Source: Rhodospirillaceae bacterium UBA4479 (lineage in GTDB: Bacteria; Pseudomonadota; Alphaproteobacteria; Rhodospirillales; Casp-alpha2). Taken from it: a stretch of DNA of 6,685 nt. A program made the translations under genes and the position numbers. Of this stretch, positions 1 through 6,182 are shown in pieces. How positions within the stretch are numbered: position 1 is the first letter of the stretch; each line of letters opens with the position of its first letter. The stretch spans positions 1-6,685 of the forward strand of contig DGNZ01000326.1 in the NCBI GenBank assembly GCA_002389175.1, read 5' to 3'. The notes under the pieces were generated by a model that was given only the letters and a program-made list of their open reading frames with translations, made no database searches and was not told where the DNA came from.

Positions 1-25
1 GGGGAGAGGGCAGGTGAGGGGGTGC

Positions 26-79
26 TTAGTACGCGTACTCGATGAACACCGTATCCACATTGAGGTGCCAGCGTTTGTT
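26..79 (-). repeat. diverged duplicate of the gshA 3' end (last 17 codons plus stop)
   Basis: Read on the minus strand this segment encodes NKRWHLNVDTVFIEYAY followed by TAA. The end of the intact gshA at 504-557 reads EKRWNGNVDTVFTEYAY and TAA. Over 51 aligned bases (26-76 against 504-554) I count 43 identities by eye. Several differences are synonymous (GTG/GTC, TTC/TTT, GCG/GCA), so the copy looks like the tail of another gshA allele rather than random decay. It abuts the stop codon of the 78-residue membrane gene and has no upstream gshA body. Likely a displaced or imported gene end left by an insertion or recombination at the gshA 3' end. The similarity is seen directly; the mechanism is inference. 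Confidence 0.8.
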
Positions 80-314
80 ACTTAGGTCGCAAGCCAGAGG
101 TAAAGGCAACGGCGAAGACGCCCAAAAATGGTGCCACTAAGAGTGTTATGAATACCAAACTCCAACCGTTCCATTGATCGCTATATAAGATGAATACCAT
201 TCCTATAAGTGTGCTGAATATAATTACGGCAATCCAAAAAGCTTTCTTAGAAATGCAATGGGAGGCCGTTCCTAGAATTACCTCAACCAAGATGTAAATT
301 ATAATATCAAGCAT
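78..314 (-). CDS. small integral membrane protein of unknown function (78 aa)
   Basis: I do not recognise a family. The 78-residue product is almost wholly hydrophobic, with three likely membrane segments at about residues 2-18, 26-44 and 51-72. The short polar linkers are SKK near residue 22 and SDQWNG near 45, and the C-terminus is basic (SGLRPK). No catalytic motif is visible. The ATG at 312-314 has no convincing Shine-Dalgarno sequence, which lowers confidence. The gene is clearly more AT-rich than gshA, rsmE or ubiA, and it sits between two copies of the gshA tail, so it may be cargo of a small acquired segment. Its stop codon overlaps the left gshA-tail repeat. It could be a real small inner-membrane protein or a remnant of a larger one. 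Confidence 0.55.
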   Translation of the reverse strand: MLDIIIYILVEVILGTASHCISKKAFWIAVIIFSTLIGMVFILYSDQWNGWSLVFITLLVAPFLGVFAVAFTSGLRPK

Positions 315-387
315 GATGGATCATTATTACCACATCGACTCGACCGTCGCGACGTTAGGCCTGGCTCAGGGCCAAACAATTCATATT

Positions 388-494
388 CGTCGTCCCGGAA
401 GCCTTTAGGCTGTCCGGGATCTTGTTTATCTCTGCACATCATTTCTGAGTGATACAAGATCCCGGCCTTCCGCTGCGCTGCAGCCGGGACGACG
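388..494. repeat. REPIN-like paired palindromic repeat, copy 1
   Basis: Two inverted units, 388-425 and 454-494, face each other. The outer arms are CGTCGTCCCGG and CCGGGACGACG; the inner arms are CCGGGATCTTGT and ACAAGATCCCGG. Between the inner CTTG (421-424) and AAGATC (456-461) lie 31 bases. Each unit also folds on itself: CCCGGA/TCCGGG with GCCT/AGGC in the first, CCCGG/CCGGG with GCTG/CAGC in the second. The element begins 9 bp past the gshA stop, so it may also act as a terminator or 3' mRNA stabiliser. ATT lies directly at both ends. The architecture matches REP doublets (REPINs); no RAYT transposase is in the window. Confidence 0.85.
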
Positions 495-503
495 ATTAGG
501 GTG

Positions 504-1871
504 TTAGTATGCGTACTCCGTAAACACCGTATCGACATTGCCGTTCCAGCGTTTCTCATAAGCTGCGACCAGCTCTTCAGCCTGGGTCAGGCCGCTTTCG
601 GCGATCTGGAACATTGGTTTTAGGAAATGACTTTCGTCCATGCCAACCGAGTCCAGGCGACGGCGGCTTTTTAAGCCCCTGTGTGACAGGCACAACACGT
701 CGTTGGCGATATCCTGGACCGTGCCTTTTCGGAATTTTGTTTTAAGTGCCGTTGTAGGCACCTGATCGCGCAGCATCTGGCGTTCTTCGGTGGTCCAGTC
801 TTTGACGATATCCCATGCCCCGGCACGGGCGTCATCGTCATACAATAGGCCTACCCAAAACGCCGACAGGGCGCACAGCTTATTCCACGGGCCGCCATCG
901 GTGCCGCGCATTTCCATAAATGTTTTCAAACGGACTTCTGGGAAGATGGTCGAGATGTGATCCGCCCAATCCGACATCACCGGTTTATGGCCGGGATAGG
1001 CGGGCAACTCCCCGCGCAAAAAGTCACGGAACGACTGACCCGACGCATCGATATACTTGCCGTCGCGATAGACGAAATACATCGGCACATCGAGGGCATA
1101 ATCCACATACCGCTCAAACCCCATGCCGTCTTCGAACACAAACGGCAGCATACCGGCGCGGTCATTATCAACGTCGGTCCAGATGTGTGATCGGTATGAT
1201 AAAAACCCGCTGGGCTTGCCATGGCGGAATGGCGAATTGGCCCAAAGTGCGGCCGCAACCGGTTGTAAGGCCAACGCCACGCGGAACATTTCGACCATGG
1301 ATTTTTCAGAACAAAAATCCAGATTGACCTGAACCGTGCAGGTGGACTGCATCATCTCGCGGCCCATGGTGCCAACTTTGGGCATGTATTCGCGCATGAT
1401 TTTATAGCGGCCCTTGGGCATCCACGGCATGTCTTCGACGGGCCATTTTGGACGATACCCCAGGCCTAAGAACCCAATCCCCATTTCCTTGGCGACGGCT
1501 TTGACCTGATGCAGATGGGTGCTGACCTCGTCACAGGTTTGGTGAATGTTTTCAACGGTGGCACCCGATAACTCAACCTGACCCGCAGGTTCCAACGATA
1601 CAGAACTGCCATCAGCACCCTTTAGGCCGATCACAGTTTCACCTTCGCGAATGGGCTCCCACCCAAATCGAGTCAACCGATTGAGTAGTTCTTTGATTCC
1701 GTCTTCACCCTCGTACGGCAAGGCCTTCAGATCGGATAAACGAAATGCGAATTTTTCGTGCTCCGTGCCGATCCGCCAGTCTTCGCGTGGTTTACAGCCA
1801 GCGGCGAGATAATCGACAAGCATTTGCTTGTTTTCAATCGGGGTGTCGTTTTGTGGCGAGGCACCAGACAT
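504..1871 (-). CDS. gshA: glutamate-cysteine ligase, plant/alphaproteobacterial type
   Basis: Catalyses the ATP-dependent joining of L-glutamate and L-cysteine to gamma-glutamylcysteine, the first step of glutathione synthesis in the cytoplasm. The 455-residue product has the length and motifs of the GCS2-type family shared by alphaproteobacteria and plants: GTEHEKF at 35-41 (active-site acidic residues), SLEPAGQVELSG at 92-103, MMQSTCTVQVNLDF at 173-186 and RLKTFMEMRGTDGGPW at 314-329. The ATG at 1871 is chosen because GGAG lies six bases upstream and homology starts just after it. A longer frame opening at 1958 would overlap rsmE and adds 29 residues unlike the family. It lies 31 bp downstream of rsmE on the same strand, probably in one operon. 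Its last codons are repeated at 26-79. Confidence 0.96.
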   Translation of the reverse strand: MSGASPQNDTPIENKQMLVDYLAAGCKPREDWRIGTEHEKFAFRLSDLKALPYEGEDGIKELLNRLTRFGWEPIREGETVIGLKGADGSSVSLEPAGQVELSGATVENIHQTCDEVSTHLHQVKAVAKEMGIGFLGLGYRPKWPVEDMPWMPKGRYKIMREYMPKVGTMGREMMQSTCTVQVNLDFCSEKSMVEMFRVALALQPVAAALWANSPFRHGKPSGFLSYRSHIWTDVDNDRAGMLPFVFEDGMGFERYVDYALDVPMYFVYRDGKYIDASGQSFRDFLRGELPAYPGHKPVMSDWADHISTIFPEVRLKTFMEMRGTDGGPWNKLCALSAFWVGLLYDDDARAGAWDIVKDWTTEERQMLRDQVPTTALKTKFRKGTVQDIANDVLCLSHRGLKSRRRLDSVGMDESHFLKPMFQIAESGLTQAEELVAAYEKRWNGNVDTVFTEYAY

Positions 1872-1902
1872 ATTAGTCTCCGAAGTAATCCATTTGGCAG
1901 GG

Positions 1903-2643
1903 TTATGGCGTTTGTGGGGGTAGGTCGTCAATCGATTGCCGCACACCAAGGGCAGCAACGCACGCCGTCTCGGCCCGCAAAATGCGCGGTCCCAAATCGG
2001 CGGCTACAGTTGCGGGATGATTGTTTAGGGTGTTGATTTCATCTGGATCAAAGCCCCCTTCGGGACCAATCAGAAAACCAATGCCGTCGGTCCTGCCCAT
2101 CATGACTTTTGCCAGTGGCGCACCGGTCCCGGTTTCATCCAAGTGAATAAGCGGCCGATCTGCAGGCCAGCTTTCTAATAATTCAGATAATGTAACGGGC
2201 TGTTCGACGCCGGGCACCGAAAGTCGTTCAGATTGTTCTGATGCTTCGCGGGCGGTCGCGGCCAAGCGGTCCACGTTGACGCGCGTTGACTGTGTGCGCT
2301 CGGTGATTACGGGCTGGATGCGTGCGATGCCAAGCTCGGTCGCTTTTTCGATCACGAAGTCCGTGCGATCTTTTTTCAACGGTGCGAAACACAGCCAAAC
2401 ATCAGGTTCAGATATTTGCGGACGTGTTTGAGTCGCCAATGAAATCTCGACGGCTTTTTTATTGGCTTTGGCAATGGTGCCCTGCCATTCGCCATCGCGG
2501 CCATTGAACAACAAGATGGATGTGCCAGCGGCAACACGCATCACGTTGACCAGGTAATGGCTTTGGTCACGGCCGAGCTTCAGCACCTCGGCATTACCGA
2601 GTGGTTCAGATACATATAGACGGGTCACCGATGTGGCCGACAT
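1903..2643 (-). CDS. rsmE: 16S rRNA (uracil-1498-N3)-methyltransferase
   Basis: Uses S-adenosylmethionine to methylate N3 of U1498 in the decoding region of 16S rRNA. The 246-residue product has the usual RsmE length: an N-terminal PUA-like RNA-binding part (about 1-75), then a knotted SPOUT domain. Visible motifs are KKDRTDFVIEKATELGI at 90-106, EASEQSER at 133-140, LIGPEGGFDPDE at 191-202 (SAM-site loop) and LGPRILRAETA at 217-227 (knot). The ATG at 2643 has GGAG six bases upstream; the frame is open up to 2742, but those 33 extra residues look unlike the family. It leads the rsmE-gshA pair and is divergent from ubiA, an arrangement I recall from other alphaproteobacteria. Confidence 0.95.
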   Translation of the reverse strand: MSATSVTRLYVSEPLGNAEVLKLGRDQSHYLVNVMRVAAGTSILLFNGRDGEWQGTIAKANKKAVEISLATQTRPQISEPDVWLCFAPLKKDRTDFVIEKATELGIARIQPVITERTQSTRVNVDRLAATAREASEQSERLSVPGVEQPVTLSELLESWPADRPLIHLDETGTGAPLAKVMMGRTDGIGFLIGPEGGFDPDEINTLNNHPATVAADLGPRILRAETACVAALGVRQSIDDLPPQTP

Positions 2644-2673
2644 ATTTTTCTCCACATTGTACTTCCCGGGCGG

Positions 2674-2702
2674 ATTATCTGTACTGATGCGCCGCGCGTC
2701 CA
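2674..2702 (-). promoter_or_regulatory. possible sigma70-type promoter for rsmE-gshA
   Basis: On the minus strand TGGACG (2697-2702) and GATAAT (2674-2679) are separated by 17 bases. The -10 has one mismatch to consensus but the -35 has only four of six matches. Transcription would begin about 25 bp before the rsmE ATG, a sensible leader. This is pattern matching only. Confidence 0.3.
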
Positions 2703-2735
2703 CTAAAAACCCTATGAATTGTAGGACTTTCTCCT

Positions 2736-2749
2736 TGACCATATGGTCA
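2736..2749. promoter_or_regulatory. perfect 14-bp palindrome, candidate operator between rsmE and ubiA
   Basis: TGACCATATGGTCA is a perfect inverted repeat without spacer in the 119-bp gap between the divergent rsmE and ubiA starts, 13 bp before the ubiA ATG. A TATAAG at 2752-2757 lies just beyond it. Its place suggests a binding site for a dimeric repressor acting mainly on ubiA. The regulator is unknown, and a short palindrome can arise by chance. Confidence 0.4.
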
Positions 2750-2762
2750 GCTATAAGGGCGG

Positions 2763-3689
2763 ATGCAAACCAAGGACATAAACGCAGAAACGGCCAGTGA
2801 TATTCGCACAGATGCTTGGATTCTGCGGATCGCCCCTCTGGGGGCGCGTCCTTACTTGCGTCTGATCCGCGCGGATCGGCCCATTGGCACGTGGTTGTTG
2901 CTGATCCCGTGTTTGTGGTCGGTAACGATGGCGAGTGATGTCGCCGGATTGGGCGTGCCTGATCCCTGGTTCATCGTGCTCATTGCCATCGGATCTTTTG
3001 TGATGCGGGGTGCTGGGTGCGTCATTAACGATCTGTGGGACCGTGATATCGACGCCCGTGTGGCACGTACATCAACACGTCCGATTGCGTCGGGCGAAAT
3101 ATCGGTCAAAGCCGGATTGGCGTTCCTAATTGGATTGCTACTGGTTGGCTTGGTCGTGTTGCTGCAGTTCAACATGGTGGCGATTACATTAGGCGTGGCA
3201 TCACTGGCATTGGTCGCGGTCTATCCGTTAATGAAGCGGATCACCTATTGGCCACAGGCGTTTTTGGGTCTCACGTTTAACTGGGGTGCGCTACTGGCAT
3301 GGGCGGCGGTGCAGGGTGCCGTCGGCGAAGTTGCAGTGATGATCTACGTGGCGTGTATCTTATGGACCCTCGGCTACGACACGATTTATGGTCATCAGGA
3401 CAAAGAAGACGATATCCACGTCGGTGTGAAATCGTCATCCATAAAATTGGGCCAGAAGACGAAACCTTTTGTCATGGCGATGTATGCGGGCACGGCGATC
3501 CTGTTGGGTGTGGCCGGGTGGGCTATTGGCATGGACTGGTTTTATTTCACCGCGTTGGCCATCGTCGCCGCACAGTTTATCTGGCAGGTGGTGACCCTCG
3601 ATATCGATGATCCGGATAATTGCTTGGCGCGGTTTAAATCCAATCGCGACGCCGGGTTGATCATTTTTATCGGCTGCTTGCTCGGATAA
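2763..3689 (+). CDS. ubiA: 4-hydroxybenzoate polyprenyltransferase
   Basis: Inner-membrane enzyme that transfers a polyprenyl chain to 4-hydroxybenzoate, the committing step of ubiquinone synthesis. The 308-residue product has both Asp-rich magnesium/diphosphate motifs of UbiA prenyltransferases: NDLWDRDID at 89-97 and DTIYGHQDKEDD at 206-217. Around them are about eight or nine hydrophobic helices (for example 42-58, 68-85, 115-134, 137-154, 187-203, 236-256, 259-278). TSTRPIASGEIS (103-114) and the YPLMKRITYWPQAFLG segment (154-169) are also typical. The ATG at 2763 is close behind an AAGGG purine run, a rather tight spacing. Length and the NRDAGL...F C-terminus are normal. No terminator was seen downstream. 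Confidence 0.95.
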   Translation: MQTKDINAETASDIRTDAWILRIAPLGARPYLRLIRADRPIGTWLLLIPCLWSVTMASDVAGLGVPDPWFIVLIAIGSFVMRGAGCVINDLWDRDIDARVARTSTRPIASGEISVKAGLAFLIGLLLVGLVVLLQFNMVAITLGVASLALVAVYPLMKRITYWPQAFLGLTFNWGALLAWAAVQGAVGEVAVMIYVACILWTLGYDTIYGHQDKEDDIHVGVKSSSIKLGQKTKPFVMAMYAGTAILLGVAGWAIGMDWFYFTALAIVAAQFIWQVVTLDIDDPDNCLARFKSNRDAGLIIFIGCLLG

Positions 3690-3844
3690 CGACCACACGC
3701 ATGCGGTACGCAGCCGCTGATACTCATACATACTTGGCATACTGGCATATGTTGTTCACCAGAACGTGACCCTAAAACATCGCCCAATGTTGTTACTGTT
3801 CGACATTCAATACTCAAAGGTTGTGTTGATATATGAAAAAAAAT

Positions 3845-3850
3845 GGGAGG
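3845..3850 (+). promoter_or_regulatory. Shine-Dalgarno that selects a TTG start for the GFA gene
   Basis: GGGAGG lies five bases before TTG at 3856-3858. No in-frame ATG or GTG further upstream (for example 3766 GTG, 3787 ATG) has a comparable ribosome binding site. The residues after the TTG, KGQCSCGEV, match the usual beginning of the GFA domain. Confidence 0.65.
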
Positions 3851-3855
3851 GCGCT

Positions 3856-4314
3856 TTGAAGGGTCAATGTAGTTGCGGTGAAGTTCAGTTCGAGATGACG
3901 GAAAAACCGCTTTTTGTACATGCGTGCCATTGCACGAACTGCCAACGCCAGAGTGGTTCGGCACATGCATTGAACGGGATGATCGAAGCGAAACACATCA
4001 ATCTTTTATCCGGTCAACCCGAAGGTGCCGAGGTGGCAACAGGCAGTGGTCAGGGGCAAACAATTTACAGATGCCCGACATGCAAGATTGGTTTGTGGAG
4101 TGTCTATGCCGCCGCGAGTGATAAATTCTTCTTCGTCCGGATTGGTACCCTCGAAGACCCAGGGAGCTATCCGCCCGACATCAACATTTTTACCAAGAGC
4201 AAACAGCCGTGGGTGCCGCTGATGCCTGACATTCCAGCAACAGAAGGGTATTACGATGCCAAGGAGTTATGGTCGCAAGAAGCATTGGCGCGGATGAAGG
4301 CTGCCGTCAGCTGA
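3856..4314 (+). CDS. GFA/CENP-V-family zinc-binding protein
   Basis: A 152-residue single-domain protein of the family named after glutathione-dependent formaldehyde-activating enzyme (Gfa). All expected zinc-ligand cysteines are present: CxC at C5/C7, CxCxxC at C24/C26/C29 and CxxC at C73/C76. The later INIFTKSKQPWVPL segment (110-122) is also typical. Gfa was proposed to speed formation of S-hydroxymethylglutathione, but that activity is disputed and most family members have no known substrate, so no gene name is given. Translation most likely starts at TTG 3856; a frame open from 3766 would add 30 residues unlike the family. The 166-bp gap after ubiA holds no gene, only a small TGGCATA direct repeat near 3735-3749. 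It converges with the Sel1 gene across 10 bp. Confidence 0.88.
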   Translation: MKGQCSCGEVQFEMTEKPLFVHACHCTNCQRQSGSAHALNGMIEAKHINLLSGQPEGAEVATGSGQGQTIYRCPTCKIGLWSVYAAASDKFFFVRIGTLEDPGSYPPDINIFTKSKQPWVPLMPDIPATEGYYDAKELWSQEALARMKAAVS

Positions 4315-4324
4315 CGCCTGACCC

Positions 4325-5047
4325 TTATTTACATGGGTTGTTTTTGAGCCACTCTTTATGACGTCTGTTGCCCTCGCGGAGTTCGGCCACGCTGGTAAAG
4401 CGACGCAAGATTTTGTTGGTATCTTCGGCTTCTTCAAGACCTCGGGTCGATGCAACCATTAGCCATTTGTGCGCTTCGACGAAGTCCCGGTGCGGTGCCG
4501 GGATGCGCCCATAAAGAGAGCCTAGCTGAAACTGCGCATCCAAGTGACAGCGTTCTGCCGCGAACAGCAAAGCAGATTTCGCCTGGGGAAGATCAATAAA
4601 ATCATGGTCGCCAATGCCAAGAAGACGTCCAAGGCCCGCGTTCGCGCCGACGTGTTTGTGTGCTGCCGCCGCCTGAAGCCATTGAATGGCGCATTGTGTG
4701 GCTTGATCGTCAGCGTCCTCGCCGACAAAAAACGAGCTAAGATAATACTGCGCCGTGGCGTTCCCAGCGACCGCGAGGGGCAGCCATTTATTATATGCAT
4801 CTTGGAATGAGGCTGCCCTGTACGCATCAAACCCCTGTTTGACCTGCGGGTCATTGGCGCCTGGTTCGGTATCGTTATACATCGCGGTATCGGGCGTTGA
4901 CGCAACAACGGCGCTATAAGGACACATGGTTGCGATCTCTGCCGCCGATTTTTGAGGCGGATCGATAGAGGCCAGTGCAGTGAATGGTGTTGTCATCATG
5001 GCCGATAGCACGACCATCAAGACAAAAGGTAGAATTTTCTTATTCAT
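4325..5047 (-). CDS. exported Sel1/TPR-like repeat protein
   Basis: The 240-residue product begins with a signal peptide: MNKK, a hydrophobic core to about residue 24, and a likely cleavage after ALA (24-26). The rest is probably periplasmic. From about residue 71 it has Sel1-like alpha-helical repeats, recognised by LAVAGNATAQYYLSSFFVGE (91-110), AAAAHKHVGANAGLGRLLGIG (127-147), AAERCHLDAQFQLGSLYGR (163-181) and WLMVASTRGLEEA (195-207). Such repeats usually scaffold protein contacts; the partner is unknown. Cysteines C42, C119, C167 and C239 could form disulfides after export. The start at 5047 is preferred because AAGGTGG lies five bases upstream; an ATG at 5071 in the same frame lacks such a site. 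Divergent from the TauE gene with a 75-bp gap. Confidence 0.82.
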   Translation of the reverse strand: MNKKILPFVLMVVLSAMMTTPFTALASIDPPQKSAAEIATMCPYSAVVASTPDTAMYNDTEPGANDPQVKQGFDAYRAASFQDAYNKWLPLAVAGNATAQYYLSSFFVGEDADDQATQCAIQWLQAAAAHKHVGANAGLGRLLGIGDHDFIDLPQAKSALLFAAERCHLDAQFQLGSLYGRIPAPHRDFVEAHKWLMVASTRGLEEAEDTNKILRRFTSVAELREGNRRHKEWLKNNPCK

Positions 5048-5122
5048 AAGGGCCACCTTAGCGCGTTTCATTTGCGACGACTATGCTAGGGTTTCGGCCT
5101 TCGTAACGCGTGGGCATTTTTC

Positions 5123-5848
5123 ATGACTGGGTACATCTTTGTTTTAATCGCGGGTCTCGCGGCAGGGGCGCTCAGCGGGATTATCGGCACCGGGGCGTCG
5201 ATTATATTGCTACCACTTGTCGTCTTGCAGTTTGGCCCGCAACAGGCGGTCCCGATCATGGCTGTCGCATCGGTGATGGGAAACATCGGTAAGTCATTGG
5301 CGTGGTGGCGAGAAATCGATTGGCGCGCCTTTTGGGCCTACTCAATCACAGGTGTGCCGGGGGCTGCGCTGGGGGCAGGGACATTATTGGTGCTGCCCGC
5401 CGACATCGTCGAGATCATGCTGGGGCTGTTCTTTTTTTCCATGATCCCTGCTCGCCGATGGATGCGGGCCCGTAATTTTAATTTGCCGCTTTGGCAGCTG
5501 GCGATTGCGGGCGGCGTGATCGGGTTTTTAACCGGCATCGTGCTGTCGACGGGGCCGCTCAGTATCCCTGCCTTCGCCGCTGTTGGTTTGGGCAAGGGGG
5601 CGTTGCTGTCGACCGAGGCCGTTGCATCCCTCGCATTGATGGTCAGCAAAGTCGCGACATTCCAACAACTGGGCGCGTTGCCGTGGCCGCAATTTCTGCA
5701 AGGTTTGATCATTGGCGGATCGATGATGGCGGGGACGTTCATTGGCAAAATGATTGTCGACCGCATGAGCTTAAAGACGTTTGAATTTTTGCTCGATGCA
5801 ATGCTGCTCATTGCCGGAATCACGATGATCTGGACGGCGTTTGTTTAG
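5123..5848 (+). CDS. TauE/SafE-family membrane transporter (sulfite/organosulfonate exporter family)
   Basis: A 241-residue polytopic inner-membrane protein of the TauE/SafE family. The N-terminal half opens with the characteristic glycine-rich helix GLAAGALSGIIGTGASIILLPLVV (11-34). The second half repeats the pattern at AIAGGVIGFLTGIVLSTGPLSIPAF (127-151). About seven or eight hydrophobic helices fit the internal-duplication topology. Characterised relatives move sulfite, sulfoacetate or other small anions, but nothing here fixes the substrate, so no gene symbol is given. The ATG at 5123 has only a weak GTGGGC purine stretch upstream. It is divergent from the Sel1 gene. A REPIN-like element follows 25 bp after the stop and a phage region lies beyond. 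Confidence 0.88.
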   Translation: MTGYIFVLIAGLAAGALSGIIGTGASIILLPLVVLQFGPQQAVPIMAVASVMGNIGKSLAWWREIDWRAFWAYSITGVPGAALGAGTLLVLPADIVEIMLGLFFFSMIPARRWMRARNFNLPLWQLAIAGGVIGFLTGIVLSTGPLSIPAFAAVGLGKGALLSTEAVASLALMVSKVATFQQLGALPWPQFLQGLIIGGSMMAGTFIGKMIVDRMSLKTFEFLLDAMLLIAGITMIWTAFV

Positions 5849-5873
5849 TTTTTTCGTTTCAATGTATCCTAAA

Positions 5874-5979
5874 CGTCGTCCCGGAAGCCGAGAGGCTATC
5901 CCGGATCTTGCTAGCAACCAAATATTGGTAATTTGATAAAAAAGATCTCTGGTCTCACATGCGCTCGCCTGGGAGGTCA
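5874..5979. repeat. REPIN-like paired palindromic repeat, copy 2 (right unit degraded)
   Basis: The left unit at 5874-5910 starts CGTCGTCCCGGAAGCC and ends CCCGGATCTTG, nearly identical at both ends to the unit at 388-425. The right unit (about 5942-5979) is a decayed counterpart of 454-494: AAGATCTCTGG for AAGATCCCGG, a shared TGCGCT core, and CCTGGGAGGTC for CCGGGACGAC. The spacer between CTTG and AAGATC is 31 bases (5911-5941), exactly as in copy 1, although its sequence differs. Overall length is also the same to within a base. AAA lies at both ends. It sits 25 bp after the stop of the TauE gene. Confidence 0.72.
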
Positions 5980-5997
5980 AAAATGAATAGTATAATA

Positions 5998-6014
5998 TTC
6001 AATCAAAAATTGAA
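5998..6014. promoter_or_regulatory. interrupted palindrome upstream of the phage promoter, candidate operator
   Basis: TTCAAT and ATTGAA are perfect inverted arms separated by five bases (CAAAA). The site ends 7 bp before the -35 hexamer at 6022, a position suited to an activator or repressor, or simply part of an AT-rich UP element. The regulator is unknown and AT-rich palindromes are easily found by chance. Confidence 0.35.
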
Positions 6015-6021
6015 AAAATAT

Positions 6022-6050
6022 TTGACTTACCCGTAATATAAATTTATGAT
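6022..6050 (+). promoter_or_regulatory. strong sigma70-type promoter ahead of the phage region
   Basis: TTGACT (6022-6027) and TATGAT (6045-6050) each have one mismatch to consensus and are separated by exactly 17 bases. An A/T-rich stretch lies directly upstream, as in UP elements. The expected start is near A6057, exactly where the first hairpin of the leader RNA begins. Confidence 0.75.
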
Positions 6051-6056
6051 CACTTC

Positions 6057-6182
6057 AAGTCCCGGGGAGAAGTGCGTCTTCATCTCGGGACTTTCCGATT
6101 CCAATCTAATTGTCTGATGTGTCCAACCTGGGCACATGCATCTGATTTCTTAGTTAGCGTCCCATTTTGGGGCGCTTTTTTT
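6057..6182 (+). ncRNA. predicted 126-nt structured leader or small RNA with three hairpins
   Basis: The RNA would run from the start predicted for the promoter at 6022-6050 to the T-run of the terminator. Hairpin 1 pairs AAGTCCCG (6057-6064) with CGGGACTT (6086-6093), with an inner GAAG/CTTC stem around a TGCGT loop. Hairpin 2 pairs ATGTGTCC (6117-6124) with GGGCACAT (6130-6137) around AACCT, one G-U pair included. Hairpin 3 is the terminator. GGGAC of hairpin 1 (6087-6091) is also complementary to GTCCC in the terminator arm (6159-6163), so a weak alternative fold exists. It lies just before phage virion genes. It may be a free small RNA or an attenuated leader like lambda's 6S RNA from pR'. 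No known RNA family is recognised. Confidence 0.68.
6156..6182 (+). terminator. strong intrinsic terminator between the phage promoter and the first phage gene
   Basis: AGCGTCCC (6156-6163) pairs over eight bases, with one G-U pair, to GGGGCGCT (6169-6176) around a five-base loop. A run of seven T (6176-6182) follows. It lies 26 bp before the ATG of the phage gene at 6209, so transcripts from 6057 must read through it to express the phage genes. Confidence 0.9.

Noticed and set aside
1..25. G-rich stretch with runs GGGG, GGG and GGGGG, considered as a G-quadruplex
   Set aside because: Only three clear G-runs of three or more are present and the window edge cuts the context.
299..559. Open frame of 86 codons on the minus strand across the first paired repeat
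   Set aside because: It is a translation of the palindromic repeat and the end of gshA in another frame. The composition is typical of repeat-derived spurious proteins and it has no ribosome binding site.
920..1327. Plus-strand open frames of up to 135 codons opposite gshA
   Set aside because: Antisense shadows of a well-supported gene; Arg/His/Thr-rich translations without recognisable domains or start signals.
4305..4316. Palindrome CGTCAGCTGACG at the end of the GFA gene, considered as a terminator between convergent genes
   Set aside because: It has no loop and no T-run on either strand and lies mostly within coding sequence.
5849..6022. Search for a tRNA gene or attachment core at the host-phage boundary
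   Set aside because: No cloverleaf or CCA-ended tRNA could be drawn. Without the other prophage end, no attachment core can be identified.
5983..6036. A 17-codon frame (MNSIIFNQKLKKYLTYP) with GGGAGG six bases before its ATG
   Set aside because: The apparent Shine-Dalgarno is part of the degraded repeat arm, and the frame runs through the -35 box of the strong promoter. A leader peptide or truncated gene start cannot be excluded, but support is too thin.
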